From: CAYFPS01 sp964345075
GTDB taxonomy: Bacteria > CAIWAD01
Assembly: GCA_964345075.1 (NCBI GenBank)
Contig: CAYFPS010000001.1
Span: forward strand, 260,650-324,649
Length of the DNA: 64,000 nt
Direction of reading: 5' to 3'
The first letter of the stretch is position 1; every line of letters starts with the position of its first letter. The translations under genes were made by a program, and so were the position numbers. This document shows, in pieces, positions 19,401-26,307 of this stretch. The notes beneath the pieces are model-generated. The model was given only the letters and a program-made list of their open reading frames with translations, searched no databases and was not told the origin of the DNA.

Positions 19401-19825
19401 CTGTCCAGGCTTCGCCCTTCCGGGTATCGAAGCATCAGCTGGCGAGCCCCGGCAAGCAGGACGATCTCGTCGCCCATGCGAAGCTTCTGCAGGATTTCGG
19501 TCAGGGCGCTGCGTGCTTCAAGGGGCAGGCTCTTCTCGTCATAGGGCAGAAGCTCCAGCATGGGAAGCTGAAAGACACGCTCGCTACCCAGAAGCTGAAC
19601 GAGGTCGTCGTAGAGTTCTTCCACATCGTTCAGGTCTTCCAGCAAAATCAGGCCGCTGCCTTTTTCCAGGACACCGGCCAGAGCCACGGCCCTCAGGCTG
19701 GCGCTGGCCCCGCAGAGCTCAATCCCTTCGGAGCCGGAGCGGAAGAGCCCCTCTCGCAGGCTTCCCAGGGCCGGCCCGTGCTGGACGCGTTCGATCAGTT
19801 GCTTGAGGGCCATATCAGCTGGCAT
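16493..19825 (-). CDS. mfd: Transcription-repair coupling factor Mfd
   Basis: Mfd removes RNA polymerase stalled at lesions and recruits UvrA. The 1110-residue protein has the UvrB-like module at the N-terminus and the CarD-like polymerase-interaction domain at about 427-500 (VGDQVVHVRFGVGIFEGL). The RecG-like motor has Walker A GDVGFGKTE near 580, DEEQRFG, TATPIPRTL and the QLRGRIGRS motif, and the TRCF C-terminal domain lies near 960-1060. The start is either the ATG at 19825, overlapping the rsmG end, or one four codons later just past the rsmG stop. Its position directly after rsmG is not the usual one; parAB is commonly found there. Confidence 0.96.
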   Translation of the reverse strand: MPADMALKQLIERVQHGPALGSLREGLFRSGSEGIELCGASASLRAVALAGVLEKGSGLILLEDLNDVEELYDDLVQLLGSERVFQLPMLELLPYDEKSLPLEARSALTEILQKLRMGDEIVLLAGARQLMLRYPEGRSLDRGLHILEAGMELDRDELVAELADAGFSREAAVEDIGSYALRGGILDLYPFGIEFPLRLEFFGDQLESIRAFDPGTQVSTETLKQAQLSLQLPHDLNQGECLLSLFRQEYLLVCPPKEALAAQLRHVMIEAERSFPGQAGTAPPEQRYQNPDQLLGKISESRRLELHPSRRIDATGERIINLNARGQESFMRNVPLLVNNLRALHEDGYKSAILCDNHGQRDRLQEILDELGLEAGAAELLVGSLNKGFIDHDSKTALYTDHEIFGRPRMRRHVRRFKRATVLRRLENLEVGDQVVHVRFGVGIFEGLTTIQVNGHEREVLKLRYQGEDRIYVRLEDFRDMEKYSGREGELAPLSKLGTGEWERTKTRTRKSIQKVAKQLVELYARRRMSPGHAFGQDTVWQKEMEAAFEFEETVDQLSAIEAVKGDMEASWPMDRLICGDVGFGKTEVAVRAVFKALSDGKQAAVLAPTTILAQQHFQTFSSRYAEFPARVDVVSRFRSKAEQKEVLADLKEGKVDVLIGTHRLLSQDVVFKDLGLLVVDEEQRFGVMHKEKIKALRANLDVITMTATPIPRTLDMAMLGIKDLSLVNVPPSNRLPIETEILPFNKKSIRSAILRELDRNGQVYFVHNRVQTIDSMAALLRELVPEARFAIGHGQMKEGQLEKVMLEFMHRDYDVLISTMIIESGLDIPNVNTMIVNRADTLGLAQLYQLRGRIGRSHRQAYAYLLTPPAFEMNLEAKKRLHTIGEFTDLGSGFKIAMRDLEIRGAGNLLGAEQSGHVAAVGYELYNRLLEEAILELKHEEAGTQQEARPDCRVELPMDALLPADYVESDGERVNLYRRLQQTERAEDVLRLRDEVADRFGSMPREAWMLFQLVELQTLGRQAGLKLIDMRRDRLTLRPMGAPHMNSTDFLAALRHLDDSWPLDLEDREGLLLSMDQRGMDWNLKLDLTRKLLKALLDGQKQASEPFLS

Positions 19826-20384
19826 AATGCAGGGCGACCTTGTCTTTGGACAGGGCCGACGACTCCTTCAGCTTCAGCTCATAAATTTCGTCCGCTGGCC
19901 GTTCTTCAGCGCCGGCAACCAGCAGGTAGCGGCTTTCGGTGCTGCGCCATTTCCGTGTGCTGATGACGACGCCCCGCGGGTCCATGAAAAATCGGGCAAT
20001 AAAGAGATCGGGGGCCGGACCGCGCTGTTTTTCCACCCTGCCATGCCGAAGCTCCACGTTATCAAGGCCAAGCTCCCGGGCGAAGGCCTCGATTGCCCGG
20101 CATTTTTTCAGGAGACTTTCGATCATCAGGACATGGTGCTGTGGATTGATGATGGCATAGGTGATGCCCAGCAGGCCGCCACCCGCACCCAGGTCGGCAA
20201 CCAGTGCACGCTCGGGCAGAAGCGCCTGCACCACGCCCAGCCTGGCCAGGCTAGCCGACTCGTCGATCAGTCGGTCGAGGACCTGGCTGTCCAGCTCCCG
20301 GCTGATCAGATTCTGGGACTCATTTTGCTTAAGGAGCAGGTCCCGATAATGGGACAAGGCCTGTTCATGTTCCACGTGGAACAT
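19815..20384 (-). CDS. rsmG: 16S rRNA (guanine-N7) methyltransferase RsmG
   Basis: RsmG (GidB) methylates G527 of 16S rRNA. About 189 residues, with the SAM motif VADLGAGGGLLGITYAI near 62-78 and the conserved NLISRELDS and HGRVE segments. The 5' end is unusual. The parS-like palindrome covers the first codons (MFHVEH), GGGGAGG stands directly against the ATG, and a GTG three codons later is better spaced. A GTG eight codons upstream is also open. The gene overlaps the end of mnmG. Confidence 0.9.
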   Translation of the reverse strand: MFHVEHEQALSHYRDLLLKQNESQNLISRELDSQVLDRLIDESASLARLGVVQALLPERALVADLGAGGGLLGITYAIINPQHHVLMIESLLKKCRAIEAFARELGLDNVELRHGRVEKQRGPAPDLFIARFFMDPRGVVISTRKWRSTESRYLLVAGAEERPADEIYELKLKESSALSKDKVALHYAS

Positions 20385-22284
20385 CCTCCCCTTTTCGTTC
20401 GGCAGCACGGCGCTTTTGAAGGTGAATCCACAGGGCCTGCAGGTCTGCGTGGCGTACGCCGCTTACTCTTGATGCCTGTCCCAGACTGCGGGGGCGTACC
20501 TGGCTGAAGCGCTGACGGGCCTCAATGGACAGGCAGCCCATGCTGGCATAGTCCAGGTCTTCGGGGATAGACATGTTCTCGTTGCGCCGAAAATTATCAA
20601 CGGCTCGCTGTTGGCGATCGATATAGCCGGCATATTTGATGTCCATTTCAACGGCGGCCCGTACCTCTTCGTCCAGCTCGGCATGCCAGGGCTCGGGCTT
20701 TGCCTGCAAGACCTGGGCAAGCTCCAGCTCGGGTCGGCGTAGCCAGTCGGCGGCGCGCTGTCGCATTTCCGGGCTCCCCCCGGCGCCGTTCATACTGATG
20801 GGTGTGTTGTGCAACCACTCGGTAAGCCGCTGTTTCAGGGCCCTGCGCTCAAGCAGCCGCTGCCAGCGCCATTCTTCCAGCAGGCCCAGCTTTCTGGCCA
20901 CTGGCATCAGGCGCTCGTCTGCATTGTCTTGACGCAGCAGCAGGCGGAATTCGCTCCTGGACGTGAACATCCTGTAGGGCTCATCGCCCGGCTTATTGAC
21001 CAGATCGTCCACCAAAACGCCCGCGTAGGCTTGATCTCTTTGAAGAACAAGGGGGTCGATAAATCTGTCAAGCAGGGCTGCAGCATTGACCGCGGCGATC
21101 AGGCCCTGAATGCCAGCCTCTTCGTAGCCGGATGTGCCGTTAATCTGCCCGGCGAAAAAAACGTTCGGCAGGTTCTGTACCTGCAGCTTGACGTCCAGCT
21201 GCCAGGCCGGAAAATAGTCGTATTCAATGGCGTAGCCGGGCCGCAGTATGCGTGCCCGCTCCAGGCCCGGAATCATGTGCAGGGCTTCGCGCTGGACCTC
21301 TTCCGGCATGGAGGTGCTGAAGCCGTTGACATAGATCTCCTGCGTGTTGCGACCTTCCGGCTCCAGGAAAATCTGGTGCCTGTCCTTGTCGGCAAATCGC
21401 ACAACCTTGTCTTCTACGGACGGACAGTAGCGCGGCCCGGTGCTCTCGATCTGCCCACTGAACATGGGCGCCCTGTGCAGGTTGTCCCTGAGTAGCCCGT
21501 GAACACGCTCGCTGGTCCAGGTGATATGGCAGGGTAGCTGCTCGCCTTTAATCAGGTTCTCATAGAAGCGAAAGGGCTGGGGCTTTTCGTCACCCGGTTG
21601 CTGTTCAAGCGAGGAAAAGTCAATACTGTCTGCGTCAAGCCTGGGTGGTGTTCCCGTTTTGTAGCGAAGCCGTTTAACGCCAAGCCTTTCCAGGGCTTCG
21701 CTCAAGCCCCTTGCGGCTCCTTCGCCAAGACGGCCGCCTGAGCTTTGTTTCTCTCCATGGTGCAGGACGCCGTTCAGGAAGGTCCCTGCACAAAGGACAA
21801 AGGCGCGACCGCGAATTCTGCTGCCGTCATCCAGAAGCACATGACTGACAAGGCCGTCGGACAATTCAAGGTCCTTTACCATTGCGTCCTTGAGCTCCAG
21901 CCCCGTCCCGCGACTGACAGCTTCAAGCATATGACTGGCATAGTCTTGCTTGTCTGCCTGTGCTCGTGGCGACCAAACTGCCCGGCCCTTGCTGCGATTC
22001 AACATGCGAAACTGGATGCCCGTGCTGTCAATAGCGCGCGCCATCTCTCCGCCGAGCGCATCAATTTCGCGCACCAAGTGGCCCTTGCCCAATCCGCCAA
22101 TCGCAGGGTTGCAGGACATTTGCCCGATCTTGTTCAGGCCCATGGTGATCAGCAGGCAACTCAGGCCCATGCGCGACGCGGCAAGCGCGGCTTCAATGCC
22201 TGCGTGACCGCCTCCAATCACGATCAGGTCGTAGGCGCTCTCTGGATTGTTCCACGTGGAACAGGATTCAGGCCGTGTGTTCAT
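20365..22284 (-). CDS. mnmG: tRNA uridine 5-carboxymethylaminomethyl modification enzyme MnmG
   Basis: MnmG (GidA) works with MnmE to modify U34 in the wobble position of several tRNAs. The 639-residue FAD protein has the dinucleotide motif IGGGHAGIEAALAASRMG at about 23-40, CNPAIGGLGKGHLVREIDALGG near 58-79, and INGTSGYEEAGIQGLIAAVNAA in the middle. It follows mnmE by three bases and overlaps rsmG at its 3' end. A parS-like palindrome lies within codons 8-13 and encodes the variable N-terminal extension. Confidence 0.96.
   Translation of the reverse strand: MNTRPESCSTWNNPESAYDLIVIGGGHAGIEAALAASRMGLSCLLITMGLNKIGQMSCNPAIGGLGKGHLVREIDALGGEMARAIDSTGIQFRMLNRSKGRAVWSPRAQADKQDYASHMLEAVSRGTGLELKDAMVKDLELSDGLVSHVLLDDGSRIRGRAFVLCAGTFLNGVLHHGEKQSSGGRLGEGAARGLSEALERLGVKRLRYKTGTPPRLDADSIDFSSLEQQPGDEKPQPFRFYENLIKGEQLPCHITWTSERVHGLLRDNLHRAPMFSGQIESTGPRYCPSVEDKVVRFADKDRHQIFLEPEGRNTQEIYVNGFSTSMPEEVQREALHMIPGLERARILRPGYAIEYDYFPAWQLDVKLQVQNLPNVFFAGQINGTSGYEEAGIQGLIAAVNAAALLDRFIDPLVLQRDQAYAGVLVDDLVNKPGDEPYRMFTSRSEFRLLLRQDNADERLMPVARKLGLLEEWRWQRLLERRALKQRLTEWLHNTPISMNGAGGSPEMRQRAADWLRRPELELAQVLQAKPEPWHAELDEEVRAAVEMDIKYAGYIDRQQRAVDNFRRNENMSIPEDLDYASMGCLSIEARQRFSQVRPRSLGQASRVSGVRHADLQALWIHLQKRRAAERKGEDVPRGT
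20368..20383. promoter_or_regulatory. parS-like centromere site in rsmG
   Basis: TGTTCCACGTGGAACA is a perfect 16-base palindrome and a recognised form of the ParB-binding site parS (consensus TGTTTCACGTGAAACA). It covers the first codons of rsmG. A second identical copy lies 1.9 kb away. Confidence 0.85.
22248..22263. promoter_or_regulatory. parS-like centromere site in mnmG
   Basis: TGTTCCACGTGGAACA again, the second identical 16-base palindrome, within the first codons of mnmG. parS sites near gidA/gidB by the origin are classic; parA and parB themselves are not in the window. Confidence 0.85.
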
Positions 22285-22287
22285 GAA

Positions 22288-23619
22288 TTACTTGCCAATG
22301 CAGAAGCGGGTGAAAATGCGGTCATAGATCTCTTCGCAATCAAATCCACCAAGTATTTCCCCAAGCGAGACTGCGGCGTCACGCAGGTCGGCGCAGATAA
22401 GGCTTGTGTCGAGCTCGCTACTGATCGCCTCTCTGGCGCTCATCAGACTCTCCCGTGCCTGCTCGACTCGAGCCCGGTGCCTTTCTTCCAGCAGCACCAT
22501 ATCATGTTGCTGCCAGGCCTCTGAGAGCAGGCGCTCTGCGATGGCCGTTTTGAGGGCATCAAGACCAAGACCAGTGCGTACGGAAAAATGTATTTGCGTC
22601 CTGGTGCTCGCCGGAAGCTCGGCAGAGGCCAGATCGTGCTTGCTGCCAACCAGCAGCAGGCGGTCATCTTCAGGAAGACCCTCTGGCACATCGCCGCCCG
22701 GAGGAATCAGGCAAAGCACAAGATCCGCCTGTGATACAAGTTCGCGACTGTGCCGAATCCCGTGCTTCTCGATGCGCTCGTCAGTATCACGCAGTCCTGC
22801 CGTGTCCCAAAGCGTAACCGTCACATCGCCCAGGCTGATTTCCGCCTGAATCGGGTCGCGGGTCGTGCCGGGGCTTTCGTCAACAATCACCCGTTCATGG
22901 CCAAGCAGGGCATTCATCAGGGTGGATTTGCCGGCATTGGGTTCGCCCACCAGGGCAATCTGCGCGCCGTGAGCCAGTCTGCCAACACGCCAGCTTTTAA
23001 GCCAGAACTCCAGTGTATCACAGATTGCGGCAATCTCTAACAGCAGGGTGTCCCTGGGTGCGGGCTCAATTTCCGCTTCGCTGAAATCAAGCTCTGCCTC
23101 AAGCAGGCTCAATGCATCGAGCATCCGCTCCCGCAACGACTCGACCAGCCGGCTCGATTCACCATCAAGCGCCCGCAGACTCAGGGTGTGTGACAAGCGG
23201 CCGCGACTCTCAATCAACAGGCGCAGGGCTTCAGCCTGTGCCAGGTCGATGCGACCATTCTCCACTGCTCGACGAGTGAACTCACCAGCGTCTGCCGGCG
23301 CGGCATCCCGGGCAAGGTCGTTCAGGAGCTCTTCGATGATAAAAGGTGACCCGTGCAAATGAAACTCAACGGTGTCCTCACCCGTGAAGCTTTTGGGACC
23401 GCGAAAAGGCAAAACGAGCGCCTGATCAAGCGGTCTGCCGCTTGTATCACGAAGTTGGCGCAGGCTGGCACACGCGTGTTTCAGCGAAGAAGTTTTACAG
23501 CCGGCACGGGCAGCCGCCAGATCAAACGCGCGTGGACCGCTCAGGCGGACAATGGCGATTCCGCTTGTGCCTGGGGCTGTTGCCAGGGCAAAGATTGTAT
23601 CACGCGCCCTTGAGGACAT
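22288..23619 (-). CDS. mnmE: tRNA modification GTPase MnmE
   Basis: MnmE (TrmE) is the GTPase partner of MnmG in U34 modification. The 443-residue protein has the N-terminal folate-binding domain (DTIFALATAPGTSGIAIVRLSG), G1 GEPNAGKST near 222-230, G2/G3 ESPGTTRD and DTAGLRDT, and the C-terminal catalytic CIGK. It lies four bases after yidC. Four copies of the repeated octamer, in both orientations, fall inside the gene. Confidence 0.96.
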   Translation of the reverse strand: MSSRARDTIFALATAPGTSGIAIVRLSGPRAFDLAAARAGCKTSSLKHACASLRQLRDTSGRPLDQALVLPFRGPKSFTGEDTVEFHLHGSPFIIEELLNDLARDAAPADAGEFTRRAVENGRIDLAQAEALRLLIESRGRLSHTLSLRALDGESSRLVESLRERMLDALSLLEAELDFSEAEIEPAPRDTLLLEIAAICDTLEFWLKSWRVGRLAHGAQIALVGEPNAGKSTLMNALLGHERVIVDESPGTTRDPIQAEISLGDVTVTLWDTAGLRDTDERIEKHGIRHSRELVSQADLVLCLIPPGGDVPEGLPEDDRLLLVGSKHDLASAELPASTRTQIHFSVRTGLGLDALKTAIAERLLSEAWQQHDMVLLEERHRARVEQARESLMSAREAISSELDTSLICADLRDAAVSLGEILGGFDCEEIYDRIFTRFCIGK

Positions 23620-23623
23620 GGCA

Positions 23624-25429
23624 TCAGGCCGGCTTCACCTTGTTGCCGCTTTCCAGCATGCCCTTTGAATAGTGCTGCTGGGCGGCACTGAGCAGGTTGA
23701 AGATGGTGTAATACAAGGTCAGGCCGCTGGGCAGCTGGTTGAAAATCAGCAGCATCATCACCGGCATAAAGTAGAGCATCATCTTCTGGTTGGGATCGGT
23801 CAGGGTCATGCGCATCTGAATCGCGCTGGAGATGGCAAAAATGATCGCCAGCAAGCTCACGCTGTCACCGTAAAGCGGAAGCGCAAAAGGCAGGGTCAGC
23901 ACACTGTCCGGAATGGAAAGGTCCGTGATCCAGCCGACAAAGCTCGCGCCGCGAAGCTCAAAAGCACCGCGGAAAACAAAGTAGAGTGAGAAGAGCAGGG
24001 GCATCTGCAGCAGGTTCGGCAGACAGCCGCCCAGCGGGTTCACCTTGTGTTCCCGGTAGAGCTTCATCGTCTCTTCCTGCATCTTCTGCGGGTTCTTGCC
24101 GTACTTCTTCTTGATCTCTTCCTGCAGCGGACGAATCTTCTGCATTTCCTTCATGCTCTGGTAGCTCTTGTGCGTAAGCGGCCAGACGACCAGCTTGACC
24201 AGGAAGGAGAAGACAATGATCAAAACGCCATAGTTGGAAATGAAAAGGTTGAGCTTGGCAAAGACCCACAGCACAAGGTTGGCAAAGGGCCGGATCAGCG
24301 GCCACATGAAGCCCATGAAACCAAGGCTGGTTTTGGTCATGATGGACTGGCCAAGGCTCGGGTCCATCACCGCAAGCTCCTCGCCATGAAGGGGGCCCAG
24401 GTAAAGGGCAAAGCGCTGGTCGATGCCCGACTTGTCAAGCAGCGGAAGCTCCATTTCGAAGGCGTAAGCCGCGTGCGCGTCCTTGCCGCCGGCTCCCGCT
24501 TGAACACCGCTGAAATAGACCTCTTCGGCCGTGGCGTCTGCCGGCACCAGCGCAATCTCGAAGTACTTGTTGCGGCTGGCGGCCCAGTGTACACGGCCCT
24601 TGAAGCGGGTTTCACCAGCCTCTTCCTTGCTGCCCAGGCGGTAGCGGTTGAGCTCGCTTCCCGTCAGGGCCAGGCCCTCTGTGTAGGCGTTGTCCTGCAT
24701 GGCGCTCTGTTCGGTCAGCTCAAGCCCGCTGCCCCAGCGAATGCCCCAGGTTGTGTGGCGCAAGGGCTCGGAGAGGCTGGCCAGGTAGAAGGCCGCGTCA
24801 ATCCGGTGATTGTCGCCGTTCAGCTCGTAGCGCAGCTCGGCCCTGCCGCCATCCTGTCCCAGATAGCTGAAGACCAGTTCGCGGCTCTCACCCGGGTGAA
24901 GGTACAGGCGCTCGGGGGCATCGGTGCTGAAAACAAGGTCGGCCGTGTCCACGCGGCGACCATTCAGGTTGAAACTGGCCGCCATGTTCTCGACGCCCTC
25001 GTCCACCAGAACGACAGTTTCGCCGTAATAGCTCTTGAGGCCCTTCAGTTCAAAGCGCGTAAGGCCCGCGCCCTGACTGGAGAAATAGGCGATATAGCGA
25101 TCGGTTTCAACTCGCAGGGTTCTGGCCGGAATGCTTTCCGCCGGGGACTCGAAAAGCCCCGCCACGGCTGCCTGCGCGGCAGCAGCCAAAGCGCTTTCCT
25201 CTTGAATGTCGACGGCTTCAATCTCAACAGGCGCCTCTTCGGCGAGCGCCTCCATTTCGCGGGCGGCCTGCTCTTCTGCCTGAAGGGCGGCTTCGGCGCG
25301 CTGACCGGCCAGCTCCTCGCTGGTGGGCATGCCGACAAGGCTGCGGTAGGTATCGGTGGTCATGAAGAGCGCGATTAAGCCAATGATGACAAAGGCTAAA
25401 AGCGAACGGCGATCCATGCCTTCACCCAT
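23624..25429 (-). CDS. yidC: Membrane protein insertase YidC
   Basis: YidC inserts proteins into the inner membrane with or without SecYEG. The 601-residue protein has the Gram-negative form: an N-terminal membrane helix (SLLAFVIIGLIALFMT), a large periplasmic domain (about 100-350), then the conserved five-helix core with QKIRPLQEEIKKKYG and NPLGGCLPNLLQMPLLFSLY. The start is the ATG at 25429 or the one four codons later. The gene follows yidD by 18 bases in the rpmH-rnpA-yidD-yidC-mnmE order. Confidence 0.96.
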   Translation of the reverse strand: MGEGMDRRSLLAFVIIGLIALFMTTDTYRSLVGMPTSEELAGQRAEAALQAEEQAAREMEALAEEAPVEIEAVDIQEESALAAAAQAAVAGLFESPAESIPARTLRVETDRYIAYFSSQGAGLTRFELKGLKSYYGETVVLVDEGVENMAASFNLNGRRVDTADLVFSTDAPERLYLHPGESRELVFSYLGQDGGRAELRYELNGDNHRIDAAFYLASLSEPLRHTTWGIRWGSGLELTEQSAMQDNAYTEGLALTGSELNRYRLGSKEEAGETRFKGRVHWAASRNKYFEIALVPADATAEEVYFSGVQAGAGGKDAHAAYAFEMELPLLDKSGIDQRFALYLGPLHGEELAVMDPSLGQSIMTKTSLGFMGFMWPLIRPFANLVLWVFAKLNLFISNYGVLIIVFSFLVKLVVWPLTHKSYQSMKEMQKIRPLQEEIKKKYGKNPQKMQEETMKLYREHKVNPLGGCLPNLLQMPLLFSLYFVFRGAFELRGASFVGWITDLSIPDSVLTLPFALPLYGDSVSLLAIIFAISSAIQMRMTLTDPNQKMMLYFMPVMMLLIFNQLPSGLTLYYTIFNLLSAAQQHYSKGMLESGNKVKPA

Positions 25430-25447
25430 GCTGAGGGGACTCCTTGA

Positions 25448-25678
25448 TCAGGGGTAGTCGACTCCGCCCCGGGAAAAAGGATGGCAGCGCAAAATGCGCC
25501 AGGCGCTTTTTCCCAAAGCCTTGAAGAACCCATACTTCTGAAATGCCAGCACAGCGTATTGGCTGCACGTTGGCGCAAACCGGCAGCTAGCCGGCAACAG
25601 GGGGCTTATCAGTCGCTGATAGCCGCGAATCAGCAAGAGGGCGATGCGGTTTACTGGCGATGAGCCCATTGAAATCAT
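25448..25678 (-). CDS. yidD: Membrane protein insertion efficiency factor YidD
   Basis: A 76-residue protein with the full YidD signature: LIRGYQRLISPLLPASCRFAPTCSQYA, then a C-terminal CHPFSRGGVDYP. YidD assists membrane protein insertion. The start at 25678 (or 25669, three codons later) lies 83-92 bases inside the rnpA coding region, in another frame, an overlap often seen for this gene pair. Confidence 0.9.
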   Translation of the reverse strand: MISMGSSPVNRIALLLIRGYQRLISPLLPASCRFAPTCSQYAVLAFQKYGFFKALGKSAWRILRCHPFSRGGVDYP

Positions 25679-26018
25679 CCCTTAGCGCCTGCCAGGGCGC
25701 AATCGATCCCGGGCGCCCCTTTTTTGGCGCGCGCAGGAGAAAAACCAGATCCTTGCCGGCGGGAAAGTGCTCGCGGCTTAAGCGGTAAAGCTCGCGCAGT
25801 CGTCTTTTCTGCAAATTGCGCGTGACAGCCTTGCCATAACGCTTGGGAACAAGGAAAGCGGCACGAGGCCGCTCCGAGGGTGCAAAATAGAGACTGATCA
25901 ACGCTCCATGACGCCGCCCGCCCCGGGCCAGCAGGTCTCCAATGCGATCCGCATCCTTGAGGATACGGGCCCGCGGGAGGCGCTGGTCCGACGTGCTGCG
26001 GGATTGATCAGGCGTCAC
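25587..26018 (-). CDS. rnpA: Ribonuclease P protein component
   Basis: RnpA is the protein subunit of RNase P, which matures tRNA 5' ends. The 143-residue protein carries LPRARILKDADRIGDLL at its front and the core AAFLVPKRYGKAVTRNLQKRRLRELYR, with RNL where RNR is usual. It is longer than the common 115-120 residues, because both ends run on: a GTG start overlapping the rpmH stop, and a proline-rich tail that overlaps yidD. A later start is possible. Confidence 0.9.
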   Translation of the reverse strand: MTPDQSRSTSDQRLPRARILKDADRIGDLLARGGRRHGALISLYFAPSERPRAAFLVPKRYGKAVTRNLQKRRLRELYRLSREHFPAGKDLVFLLRAPKKGRPGSIAPWQALRDDFNGLIASKPHRPLADSRLSATDKPPVAG

Positions 26019-26151
26019 TGACGGTCAGGCGCTTCCGGCCCTTCCGGCGGCGCGCTGCGAGAACCTTGCGGCCACCAGCACTGGACATACGGGCACGGAA
26101 ACCGTGCTTGTTCCGGCGCTTGCGGTTACTTGGCTGAAACGTGCGCTTCAT
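26008..26151 (-). CDS. rpmH: 50S ribosomal protein L34
   Basis: A 47-codon gene reading MKRTFQPSNRKRRNKHGFRAR, then a GGRKVLAARRRKGRKRL stretch: the L34 pattern throughout. GGAGAAG lies five bases before the ATG, and a well-formed promoter lies upstream. It overlaps the GTG start of rnpA by 11 bases and leads the nine-gene minus-strand operon. Confidence 0.96.
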   Translation of the reverse strand: MKRTFQPSNRKRRNKHGFRARMSSAGGRKVLAARRRKGRKRLTVSDA

Positions 26152-26191
26152 CGGACTTCTCCGCTGGATCTAAACTTTGGCAAAGACCATG

Positions 26192-26220
26192 AGTGTACCA
26201 AGACCTCTCTGAAGATGCAA
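26192..26220 (-). promoter_or_regulatory. rpmH operon promoter
   Basis: On the minus strand TTGCAT (26215-26220), a 17-base spacer and TACACT (26192-26197) lie about 40 bases before rpmH. It is the only promoter I see for the tightly packed operon down to the parvulin lipoprotein, about 11.5 kb. Confidence 0.65.
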
Positions 26221-26250
26221 GAGCTCATCCCGCCTTGACAGAGGAGCCAC

Positions 26251-26279
26251 TTGATCGCGAAGTGTTCATCCTCTATAAT
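26251..26279 (+). promoter_or_regulatory. hrcA operon promoter
   Basis: TTGATC (26251-26256), a 17-base spacer and a perfect TATAAT (26274-26279). Transcription would start near 26286, about 20 bases before hrcA. I found no CIRCE element (TTAGCACTC-N9-GAGTGCTAA) here. Confidence 0.75.
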
Positions 26280-26307
26280 CTAAGGCTGCAGATGAAACGG
26301 AGAAGGT

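Noticed and set aside
24047..25378. 443-codon plus-strand frame under yidC
   Set aside because: YidC on the minus strand has all conserved segments; the opposite frame is a codon-bias shadow.
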